Counted from the stretch's first letter, positions 1 to 4,834 are shown. The stretch: 5,615 bases of DNA from Lachnospiraceae bacterium (GCA_003446735.1 DMCJ01000233.1:1-5615); one strand, 5' to 3'. The notes: generated from the sequence alone by a model not told the origin. A program made the numbers and translations.

Positions 1-78
1 TTTGAAGTTTGGCTCAACCAGAGAACGCAAACAACCGCCTCAATAAACCAAGATTTGCTTAACCGTTTATACTGGAAG

Positions 79-162
79 TTAATGGTGACACCCACCATGA
101 CCTTCATGCTCATGATGATCACAGGTTGCATCTCCAATTTCTGCCAGCGTACTACTATCGTT
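79..162 (-). other. Short open stretch ending in a His/Cys-rich tail
   Basis: On the minus strand a 27-codon frame runs from an in-frame TAA at 163-165 to a TAA at 79-81 and ends in CDHHEHEGHGGCHH. Such clusters of His, Cys and acidic residues occur as metal-binding C-terminal tails of many unrelated bacterial proteins, so the composition does not name a family. There is no ATG, GTG or TTG start inside the frame and no ribosome binding site, so as it stands it is not a complete gene. It could be the surviving 3' end of a broken gene. Equally, the His codons may simply reflect clustered CAT/ATG trinucleotides, which are visible on both strands. Confidence 0.25.
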
Positions 163-209
163 TTATTTATAATTTATTTCTTTCCCATAACCCGGTACTA
201 TCAAACATG

Positions 210-231
210 AAAAAAATGTTAATAGTTAACA
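210..231 (-). terminator. Weak, AT-rich intrinsic terminator behind the small membrane protein gene
   Basis: On the minus strand a perfect 6-bp inverted repeat (TGTTAA, 3-nt loop, TTAACA) is followed directly by seven T residues, 13 nt after the stop codon of the 79-residue membrane protein. Position and T-tract fit a Rho-independent terminator. The stem contains only one G-C pair, so it would be weak. Confidence 0.4.
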
Positions 232-243
232 AAATCAGTCATT

Positions 244-483
244 TTATCGTATAAAGCCGGCCAATTCCTTTAATAAGGTGAACTCATACGGCAGCCCCAG
301 GAGAGTCCAAACGGTAACGATAATAGATATGATACCCAGAGGACCGAATTTGGGGCTCTTTCCGCTCTTTACCCTTTTGTACCATATGATGTCCAAGATG
401 ATAGGAGGGGCGATGGAAACGAGAAAACCACCAACTACAATGAAAATAACTATTCCTTCCAAAACCTCCATACCTGCGTCCAT
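244..483 (-). CDS. Small two-helix membrane protein of unknown function
   Basis: A 79-residue protein that I do not recognise. It has two hydrophobic segments, about residues 10-35 and 48-66, joined by a strongly basic loop (YKRVKSGKSPK, 35-45). By the positive-inside rule the loop should face the cytoplasm and both ends should lie outside. The N-terminus is acidic (MDAGMEVLE) and there is no signal-peptide cleavage site. The start at 483 is chosen because AAAGGAG (493-499) lies 9 nt upstream; an internal Met at residue 5 fits worse. The gene lies downstream of the displaced ssrA terminator (601-647) and so is probably transcribed separately. No confident promoter is visible, although a TTGGTA/TATTAA pair about 50 bases upstream has a short 15-nt spacing. 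A weak terminator follows. That it is a real gene rests on the binding site and the coherent membrane topology, not on homology. Confidence 0.65.
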   Translation of the reverse strand: MDAGMEVLEGIVIFIVVGGFLVSIAPPIILDIIWYKRVKSGKSPKFGPLGIISIIVTVWTLLGLPYEFTLLKELAGFIR

Positions 484-600
484 TACTTGCGGCTCCTTTC
501 AAGTCTGATCCTGTAATACGATCCGTCTAAAGCTTTAATAGTTTCATTTCATAAATACCAACGGCTCTACTCTGGTGGAGTACTCTGTGTTTTTGAGCAA

Positions 601-647
601 AATTAAAACGCCTCACATCCTCTATTTTAGCGGGTTTGAGACGTTTT
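601..647 (-). terminator. Probable original ssrA terminator, now 0.96 kb away from the tmRNA
   Basis: On the minus strand AAAACGTCTCA (637-647) pairs over 11 bp, with one G-U wobble, with TGAGGCGTTTT (605-615) across a 21-nt loop, and is followed by TTTTAATTTT. It lies 9 nt beyond the end of the partial ssrA copy at 656-728, the usual place for a tmRNA terminator. The intact tmRNA at 1612-1949 has only a poor terminator after it. The natural reading is that this hairpin belonged to the ancestral ssrA gene and was pushed away by the insertion. The stem is also followed by four T residues on the plus strand, so weak bidirectional activity is possible. Confidence 0.65.
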
Positions 648-655
648 GTCGAGCG

Positions 656-728
656 TGGAGTAGACGGGAGTCGAACCCGTGTACAAAAACCTATTCCCTG
701 TCCTTCTACTATCATAGTCAGTTTTTAA
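656..728 (-). repeat. Partial ssrA 3'-end copy (distal att-like direct repeat)
   Basis: This 73-bp block matches the 3' end of the intact tmRNA gene (1612-1684) at 72 of 73 positions, in the same orientation. The match starts precisely at the terminal CCA and ends at 728. The only difference is A at 683 against C at 1639 (G to T in the RNA sense), at the junction before the T-arm. It holds the acceptor 3' strand, the T-arm and part of the neighbouring helices, but no tag reading frame and no 5' half, so it cannot act as tmRNA. It is best read as the displaced end of the gene left after site-specific integration. It is not a tRNA gene, despite the T-arm-like sequence. Confidence 0.9.
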
Positions 729-764
729 AACAACAGAAAGCTAATCGACTAAGGGATTGTCGTT

Positions 765-845
765 TTATGTGTATTCTTTCATAGACTTCATGAATATACT
801 GCCACCGGCAACCTGATCAAGTTCCTCAGATGGCGTAAAGGAATC
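765..845 (-). pseudogene. Start-less fragment with a double-glycine leader motif
   Basis: Directly after the HEPN stop codon the same frame stays open for 26 codons to a TAA at 765-767. It begins with DSFTPS, continues with EELDQVAGG, and ends with SIFMKSMKEYT. The middle closely matches the conserved end of double-glycine leaders of bacteriocin and Nif11-type peptide precursors (pattern ELxxVxGG), which are cut after GG by C39-peptidase ABC transporters. The residues after GG would be an 11-residue core. No start codon precedes the motif in this frame other than that of HEPN itself, and no binding site is visible, so it is not a complete precursor gene. Likely a truncated relic; readthrough of the HEPN stop is a less likely alternative. 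No peptidase or modification enzyme lies nearby. Confidence 0.45.
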
Positions 846-1247
846 TTATAATTTTATACGCTGATCAATGTACTCCCTCACAGCCTTCAGAAACTCCTCG
901 GCCTTTTCTATTTGCTCTTTAGCTTCTTTTCTGGATACTACATAAAAATCATCATAGTCAGATTTTTCTCTGCAGTATGACGCTTTTTTAATTGTATCAG
1001 AAAAAATAGGATCCATTTTACCCGTTTTCAAAATGCTTTGGTTAAAATGGCTGATAACCCCGGAATGCTTTGAAGAATCATAACCATCTAAACAGTTAAC
1101 ACTTCTCATCGCATGAAAAATTGCATAATACGATCTGTTTAGTGCCGTTTTTAATTCGTCCTGCTCGTAGTTCTTCTTTGCAGCTACAAGCATTTCTTCT
1201 GCTCTTTCATATCTGATATCGGACAGATCTTTTACGCTGCCTTCCAT
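846..1247 (-). CDS. HEPN-domain protein, UPF0332-like, probable RNase toxin of an MNT–HEPN pair
   Basis: A 133-residue, all-helical protein. Residues 12-50 contain the typical UPF0332/COG1895 HEPN core: RYERAEEML, then ALNRSYYAIFHAMRSV. R38 and H45 form the R-X6-H version of the HEPN RX4-6H motif, which in characterised members is the RNase active site. Later segments (KHSGVISHF, the REKSDYDDF region at about 93-101, and a final AEEFLKAV helix) also fit this family. Such proteins are encoded beside minimal nucleotidyltransferases; in the studied Shewanella HepT–MntA system the HEPN protein is the toxin and MntA neutralises it by adding AMP to it. The start at 1247 has AAGGGA 7 nt upstream, and the first 16 nt overlap the end of the nucleotidyltransferase gene, so translation is probably coupled. 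That it acts as a toxin here is inference from the family. The full length is present and no key residue is missing. Confidence 0.85.
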   Translation of the reverse strand: MEGSVKDLSDIRYERAEEMLVAAKKNYEQDELKTALNRSYYAIFHAMRSVNCLDGYDSSKHSGVISHFNQSILKTGKMDPIFSDTIKKASYCREKSDYDDFYVVSRKEAKEQIEKAEEFLKAVREYIDQRIKL

Positions 1248-1561
1248 AGAACTATCCCTTCATTTTTAACATTCTTATAAAACGGAAGCACAGATCCCCA
1301 CTTATCTATCTGTTCCCTTTCAATATCTACGATTGAAAAAACCTTTTCATACTTGAGATCCATTAGCGCATTCCAATGAAGAAATGCATTTCTCATATCA
1401 TCGTTAAGACTTGTATTGATGATAAGTGCTATATCAACATCACTTTCCGATGTTGCATCGCCTCGTGCAAAAGAACCATACAAAATAATACTGTCTAACT
1501 TTTCGGACAGTATCTCTCTCAACCCATTTATCAGTTCTTCCCTAATATCATCAGATATCAT
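1232..1561 (-). CDS. Minimal nucleotidyltransferase (MNT), probable antitoxin partner of the HEPN protein
   Basis: A 109-residue protein with the pol-beta-type nucleotidyltransferase signature. GSFARGDATSESDVD (residues 29-43) is the GSX10DXD motif, with D41 and D43 as metal ligands; D79 in FSIVDIE probably supplies the third acidic residue. The length fits an MNT domain without extra domains. In the HepT–MntA system such a protein transfers AMP groups onto the HEPN toxin; that role is inferred here. The start at 1561 is chosen because AGAGGA (1570-1575) lies 8 nt upstream and because the family begins with a helix directly before the catalytic strand. The frame is open further upstream to a Met at 1642, but that stretch lies inside the 3' end of ssrA and reads as tmRNA, not protein. 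No good promoter lies between it and ssrA, so expression may depend on readthrough from the tmRNA promoter. Confidence 0.85.
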   Translation of the reverse strand: MISDDIREELINGLREILSEKLDSIILYGSFARGDATSESDVDIALIINTSLNDDMRNAFLHWNALMDLKYEKVFSIVDIEREQIDKWGSVLPFYKNVKNEGIVLWKAA

Positions 1562-1585
1562 TTTCGCATTCCTCTTTTCAGATAT

Positions 1586-1606
1586 AAAAACCGTGCAAAA
1601 GCGCGA
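1586..1606 (-). terminator. Imperfect terminator-like hairpin just after ssrA
   Basis: On the minus strand CGCGC-TTTT-GCACG followed by GTTTTTAT lies 6 nt beyond the tmRNA CCA end. The stem has four G-C pairs, one C·A mismatch in the middle and an outer U·G pair, then a run of five T. It could be a weak intrinsic terminator supplied by the inserted DNA. The mismatch should lower its efficiency and let some transcription reach the MNT–HEPN genes. Confidence 0.35.
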
Positions 1607-1611
1607 TTTGA

Positions 1612-1684
1612 TGGAGTAGACGGGAGTCGAACCCGTGTCCAAAAACCTATTCCCTGTCCTTCTACTATCATAGTCAGTTTTTAA
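1612..1684 (-). repeat. ssrA 3'-end copy inside the intact tmRNA gene (proximal att-like direct repeat)
   Basis: The last 73 nt of the functional tmRNA gene; partner of the copy at 656-728 (72 of 73 identical, same orientation, offset 956). Identity ends at 1684/728: beyond it, towards the tmRNA interior, the next bases differ, and before 1612 the flanks are unrelated. If integration followed the usual ssrA pattern, this copy came with the element and rebuilt the gene end, and the crossover lies somewhere within the block. Confidence 0.9.
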
Positions 1685-1834
1685 GGATTCCCGGACTTAA
1701 GCAAAAACTGACAATCGTTTTAAGCCGGTAGCTTCATGATACGCCCATGGCCTCAAAGCTTTGACCATGTCGTTTCCCGCGGAGTCGATGCCCTTACTTA
1801 TCTGCGCGGGTGCAGATAAGAGGACAAGCTGCAC

Positions 1835-1864
1835 TTAGGCAGCTGCTGCTAATCTATTATCAGC
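1835..1864 (-). other. tmRNA tag-peptide reading frame (inferred ADNRLAAAA)
   Basis: Read as GCU GAU AAU AGA UUA GCA GCA GCU GCC UAA, the frame gives ADNRLAAAA followed by stop. The resume codon GCU is preceded by CUAAAC, similar to the U-A-rich context before resume codons in other tmRNAs, and a 9-residue tag beginning AD is known in clostridia. The end LAAAA differs from the usual ALAA but keeps the small hydrophobic C-terminus recognised by ClpXP-type proteases. The resume point is inferred; the in-frame stop and the Leu-Ala run make this frame the only sensible one. Confidence 0.75.
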
Positions 1865-2009
1865 GTTTAGTTTAAAAATTTGCAATCTGACGTTTGGCTA
1901 CGGATAGCTTCTACAGCTGCAAGATCCCTGTCGAAACCATTACTACCCCTTATTTATTTTTCACGGTACATAGACGACGGAACTGATGTCCGTTCATCCG
2001 GTTACTCTT

Positions 2010-2039
2010 ATTATATCGGATAAAGACTTTAAAAATCAA
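2010..2039 (-). promoter_or_regulatory. Promoter of ssrA
   Basis: On the minus strand TTGATT (2034-2039), an 18-nt spacer, and a perfect TATAAT (2010-2015) match the housekeeping sigma consensus. Transcription would start near 2003, about 54 nt before the mature tmRNA end at 1949. The leader contains a small hairpin (ACGGA/TCCGT, 1977-1993). A strong constitutive promoter is expected for this abundant RNA, and it lets ssrA be expressed independently of smpB. Confidence 0.8.
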
Positions 2040-2074
2040 TAAACTCCCGGATAAATTAATAGAATTATTAGAAT

Positions 2075-2539
2075 TTACAGATTTTTGATCTTAAATTCGC
2101 GCTCATGCTCACGGCGAAGATCTTTCTTTGCGATGTCCTCGCGCTTATCATAGAGCTTTTTGCCCCAGCATAAGCCGAAAGATATCTTTGCTCTTCCGTT
2201 TTTAAAATAGACCTCGAGCGGGATAAGGGCAATGCCTTTCTCCTTTGTCTTTCCGAGGAGTTTATTTATCTCATATCTGTGAAGAAGGAGTTTTTTTACG
2301 CGGAGCGGATCTTTATTAAAGATATTCCCCTGCTCGTAAGGGCTTATGTTCATGCCGATGATGACGGCCTCGCCTTCTTCTATGTGAATGTATGCCTCCT
2401 TTATGGAGCATTTGCCGGCGCGAAGGCTTTTAACCTCGGTCCCGTGCAGCACTATGCCCGCCTCGTAGGTTTCATCCACGAAGTAATCATGATATGCTTT
2501 TTTATTGTTGGCAACAAGTTTTTTCCCTTCTTTGGCCAT
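2075..2539 (-). CDS. smpB: SsrA-binding protein SmpB
   Basis: SmpB binds the tRNA-like end of tmRNA, takes the place of the missing anticodon arm, and places tmRNA in the A site of stalled ribosomes. The 154-residue protein is full length and highly typical: KLVANNKKAYHDYF (8-20), then the hallmark GTEVKSLRAGKCSIKEAY (33-50), a central YEQGNIFN, and the basic tail KKLYDKREDIAKKDLRRE (127-144), which becomes helical in the empty mRNA channel. The ATG at 2539 is taken as start because GGAGG lies 5 nt upstream; the in-frame GTG at 2545 overlaps that binding site. The gene sits 114 bp downstream of rnr and 125 bp upstream of the tmRNA 5' end. It is probably transcribed from upstream, possibly with rnr; no certain promoter is visible in the spacer. 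Confidence 0.97.
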   Translation of the reverse strand: MAKEGKKLVANNKKAYHDYFVDETYEAGIVLHGTEVKSLRAGKCSIKEAYIHIEEGEAVIIGMNISPYEQGNIFNKDPLRVKKLLLHRYEINKLLGKTKEKGIALIPLEVYFKNGRAKISFGLCWGKKLYDKREDIAKKDLRREHEREFKIKNL

Positions 2540-2544
2540 TTCCA

Positions 2545-2549
2545 CCTCC
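2545..2549 (-). promoter_or_regulatory. Ribosome binding site that fixes the smpB start
   Basis: GGAGG is followed after 5 nt by ATG at 2539. The in-frame GTG at 2545 shares its first base with this motif, so it cannot be the start served by it. Confidence 0.85.
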
Positions 2550-2593
2550 GGCTATACCGCTATATGCGGCTGCTGTCCCGATACAGGCTTTTA

Positions 2594-2653
2594 TCACGGT
2601 AATATCGCAGTATCTGTCTTATACCGCAGTAATATCGCCATATCTGACTTATA
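2594..2653 (-). repeat. Two adjacent 30-bp tandem repeats in the rnr–smpB spacer
   Basis: Two contiguous 30-bp units, 2624-2653 and 2594-2623, are identical at 24 of 30 positions. Both contain TATAAG, CAGATA and GCGATATTAC on the minus strand. The array begins right after the rnr stop codon, and a third, strongly decayed unit may follow (starting TAAAAG). GCGGTATA recurs again at about 2558-2570, before the smpB binding site. There is no clear stem and T-run, so it is not an obvious terminator. TATAAG resembles a -10 hexamer, but no matching -35 box is seen at the right distance. Function unknown. Confidence 0.75.
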
Positions 2654-4798
2654 TCACATTATAAAATCTATCGTGTTTGCATTTTCATCGACACCGTCTA
2701 CGACGACCTCGATCTCATCTCCGAGGCTGTAGGTGATACCGCTTCTCTTTCCCCTCATCACATATTCTATCTCATCAAAGAAGAATTTATCATCGGGGAT
2801 CTTCATTACATTTATCATGCCCTCAACGGTATTAGGGAGCGTAACATACATGCCGTGCGAGGCCATGCCTGATATGATACCCGAAAACGTCTCTCCGATA
2901 TGCGCTTTCATGTATTCGCATTTCTTTCGCTTGTCGGTATCCCTCTCGGCATCGACCGCGCGCCTTTCCGTCTCGCAGGAATGGGCGCAGACCTGATCTA
3001 ATATCTCTGCGTAGTGAGCCATCCTCTCTTCGTTTAGATCGCCGTTAAGGTATTCCTTTATAATCCTGTGGATCTGAAGATCGGGATAACGCCTTATGGG
3101 CGAAGTAAAATGCGTATAATGCTCAAGCGCAAGTCCGAAGTGCTGATCGCATATCGATGAATATCTCGCCTGCTGCATGCTCCTTAAGGCAAGCGTGTGT
3201 ATCACGTATTCGGCTTTTGTTCCACGCGACTTATCAAGCAGAGCCTGAAGCTCCCTCGGATGAATGCCTTCTCTTGATACCTTAAGGTAATAGCCGAACT
3301 TCTTTACAAAGGCCTGAAGGTCATCGATCTTTTCCTTATCGGGCTTCCCGTGAACCCGATATACAAAAGGGATCCCGAGCCAGTAAAAATGCGTAGCCAC
3401 TGTCTCATTTGCCGCGAGCATAAAATCTTCTATAAGGTCGGTGGCATCATTTCTTTCATGAGGACGAACCTCAATGACTTTTCCGCTTTTATCGAATTTA
3501 AATTCGCATTCGCTCGAGGTAAATTCGATACCTCCGCGCGCCTGCCTGTTTCTCCTTAAGATTTCGGATAGCTCTAAAGCCACGGAAAGCATATTTACAA
3601 GTTCTTTATCATCACCTGTATCCTTTTCATCTCTACCGATAAAGGGGAACCTTTTGAAAAATCCGGTCGAACCTGCTCTTGCATCTTTTCCGGTATCGGG
3701 TGATATAGCGCCCCTTATCTCATCCAAGATCTCTGCCACGCGGCTGTAAGTCATACGGTGATCGGAGCGGATCACGGACTTTACGATCTTATAATCAATG
3801 AGCTTACCGTATTCATTATATTCCATGATACAGCTTAATGTAAGCCTGTCCTCATTCTCATTTAAGGAACAGATACCGTTTGATAAGACCTGAGGGAGCA
3901 TCGGTATTACACGGTCTGCAAGATATACGCTGTTGCCCCGGTTTAGCGCCTCCGCATCAAGCGCCGAGCCCTCTTTGACATAGTGACTTACATCGGCTAT
4001 ATGAACGCCGAGCCTGTAATTACCGTTTACTTTTTCAATGCTTATAGCATCGTCAAGATCCTTAGAATCCTCTCCGTCTATAGTGATCGTAAAGACATTC
4101 CTTAGATCCGTCCTATCCGAAAGATCGGCATCTATATCAAATCTTACCTTATCATCTTCTTTAGATGATCTTCTTTTAAAAAGCCCTTTAAACCGGCTCT
4201 TTTTCCTTCGGGATGCATTTGTCTTTCCTGCCCCTGCTGCCTTATCCGCCTCTTTTAAGACTTCTTTTGAAAAGCTCTCGGGCAAGCCGTAGGTCCTTAT
4301 GATGGATACCATGTCAACGCCCGGTTCATCAGAGCTTCCCAATATCTCGATAACTTCGCCTTCGGGCCTTTTTCCGGCGGCGCTGTTTCCGTAGAAGGTC
4401 ATCTTTACTACGACCTTATCTCCGCTTTTTACCTCGCGGTCCTTTTCAGCCATAGCATCCAGAGACTCACCCGGGATAAAGATATCCGAGCCTATCTTAT
4501 CGTCATCGGGTGTCACAAAGCCAAAGCCTCTGCTCCTGTCTATGACTCCGACAACTTCTGTTACGCCGTGCGATAAGACCTTAACGACCTCGGCTTCCCT
4601 GCTCTTTCCTTTTCCTCTGTATCCGTCCTTTATGATTATCTCGACCGTATCCCTGTGAAAGGCATTATTTGTCTTATTTCTCGGAACAAAACAGTCTTCA
4701 TCCATACCCGGAACGCTTACAAATCCGAATCCTCTTGCATTAGCAAGGAAAGTGCCCGTATATGTTTTATTATTTCTGTTTTTCTTTTTTCTGTCCAT
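2654..4798 (-). CDS. rnr: Ribonuclease R, 3'-5' exoribonuclease
   Basis: RNase R is a cytoplasmic, processive, Mg-dependent 3'-5' exoribonuclease of the RNase II family that unwinds structured RNA and degrades the mRNAs released by trans-translation. The 714-residue protein has two N-terminal cold-shock/OB domains (about 13-70, with ARGFGFVSV; about 80-150, with SRGFGFVTP), an RNB catalytic domain (about 225-565) and a C-terminal S1 domain (about 634-714). The catalytic signature TIDGEDSKDLDDAIS carries D241, D247, D249 and D250, matching the four acidic residues of RNase II; RVHGKPD (481-487) and HFTSPIRRYPDL (563-574) are also intact. Odd points are two extra basic stretches (about 188-218 and 361-397) and the absence of the Lys-rich C-terminal tail known in E. 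coli RNase R. The start at 4798 follows an in-frame stop by 3 nt, but no good ribosome binding site precedes it. It sits between secG and smpB, the usual Firmicute order. Confidence 0.96.
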   Translation of the reverse strand: MDRKKKNRNNKTYTGTFLANARGFGFVSVPGMDEDCFVPRNKTNNAFHRDTVEIIIKDGYRGKGKSREAEVVKVLSHGVTEVVGVIDRSRGFGFVTPDDDKIGSDIFIPGESLDAMAEKDREVKSGDKVVVKMTFYGNSAAGKRPEGEVIEILGSSDEPGVDMVSIIRTYGLPESFSKEVLKEADKAAGAGKTNASRRKKSRFKGLFKRRSSKEDDKVRFDIDADLSDRTDLRNVFTITIDGEDSKDLDDAISIEKVNGNYRLGVHIADVSHYVKEGSALDAEALNRGNSVYLADRVIPMLPQVLSNGICSLNENEDRLTLSCIMEYNEYGKLIDYKIVKSVIRSDHRMTYSRVAEILDEIRGAISPDTGKDARAGSTGFFKRFPFIGRDEKDTGDDKELVNMLSVALELSEILRRNRQARGGIEFTSSECEFKFDKSGKVIEVRPHERNDATDLIEDFMLAANETVATHFYWLGIPFVYRVHGKPDKEKIDDLQAFVKKFGYYLKVSREGIHPRELQALLDKSRGTKAEYVIHTLALRSMQQARYSSICDQHFGLALEHYTHFTSPIRRYPDLQIHRIIKEYLNGDLNEERMAHYAEILDQVCAHSCETERRAVDAERDTDKRKKCEYMKAHIGETFSGIISGMASHGMYVTLPNTVEGMINVMKIPDDKFFFDEIEYVMRGKRSGITYSLGDEIEVVVDGVDENANTIDFIM

Positions 4799-4834
4799 AA
4801 TTTACAAATCTGTCATTTTCATATCAGGGCTTTT

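Larger units (their letters stand above)
1..243. other. Leftmost region with no assignable gene
   Basis: I find no gene here with a start codon, a ribosome binding site and a recognisable product. Several frames stay open towards the left edge: plus strand 1-207 (69 codons, hydrophobic second half, no start inside the window that carries a convincing binding site) and minus strand from about 177 to 1. Neither resembles a family I know, and they overlap each other, so at most one is real. A His/Cys-rich short frame (79-162, minus) and a weak terminator (210-231) are listed separately. The region could hold the decayed end of a gene lying further left. Confidence 0.4.
656..1684. mobile_element. 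Miniature integrated island at the 3' end of ssrA carrying an MNT–HEPN module
   Basis: Direct repeats of the tmRNA 3' end bound this interval, and one repeat plus the intervening DNA makes a unit of 956 bp. Integration into the 3' end of ssrA by tyrosine recombinases of phages and islands is well established; the element brings a copy of the gene end, so the tmRNA stays functional and the old end is displaced. The sequence shows those consequences: an intact tmRNA on one side, and a truncated copy with a terminator on the other. The cargo is an MNT–HEPN gene pair and a double-glycine leader-like fragment. There is no integrase, excisionase or replication gene, and no room for one. It may be a non-autonomous element mobilised in trans, or the result of a large internal deletion. 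The interval appears more AT-rich than rnr by eye; this was not computed. Confidence 0.7.
1612..1949 (-). ncRNA. ssrA: Transfer-messenger RNA (tmRNA, 10Sa RNA)
   Basis: tmRNA enters stalled ribosomes together with SmpB, accepts the nascent chain as alanyl-tmRNA, and then serves as mRNA for a degradation tag. The 5' end GGGGTAG (1943-1949) pairs over 7 bp with CTACTCC before the terminal A, giving the acceptor stem of a one-piece tmRNA with encoded CCA. The T-arm ACGGG-TTCGACT-CCCGT is intact and the 5' region has the conserved TGGTTTCGACAGGGATC. A tag frame sits at 1835-1864. A perfect 9-bp hairpin (1797-1805 with 1812-1820) follows the tag stop, as expected for helix 5. The length of 338 nt is normal. 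The gene follows smpB and has its own consensus promoter, so the primary transcript would carry a leader of about 54 nt, removed by RNase P. Its 3' end is the target of the integration event described for 656-1684. Confidence 0.97.

Noticed and set aside
576..582. TGGAGTA near the right end of an inverted repeat, as a possible third copy of the ssrA end
   Set aside because: Only 7-8 bases match and no T-arm sequence follows.
656..680. T-arm-like sequence with CCA end that suggests a tRNA gene
   Set aside because: It is identical to the 3' end of the tmRNA at 1612, apart from position 683, and has no tRNA body upstream.
527..715. 62-codon minus-strand frame across the truncated ssrA copy
   Set aside because: It reads through RNA-gene sequence and a terminator hairpin, has no ribosome binding site and shows no family resemblance.
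801..830. CTGA/TCAG and GCC/GGC inverted repeats as a terminator for the HEPN gene
   Set aside because: The stems are short and no T-run follows; the bases are better explained as the leader-like fragment.
951..961. 11-bp match to the tmRNA repeat (ATCATAGTCAG) inside the HEPN gene, as a possible further att site
   Set aside because: It encodes the conserved SDYDD region of the HEPN protein, the similarity does not extend, and the length is compatible with chance.
1562..1642. Longer N-terminus for the nucleotidyltransferase starting at 1642
   Set aside because: The extra residues are a translation of the tmRNA 3' end, and a good binding site precedes the ATG at 1561.
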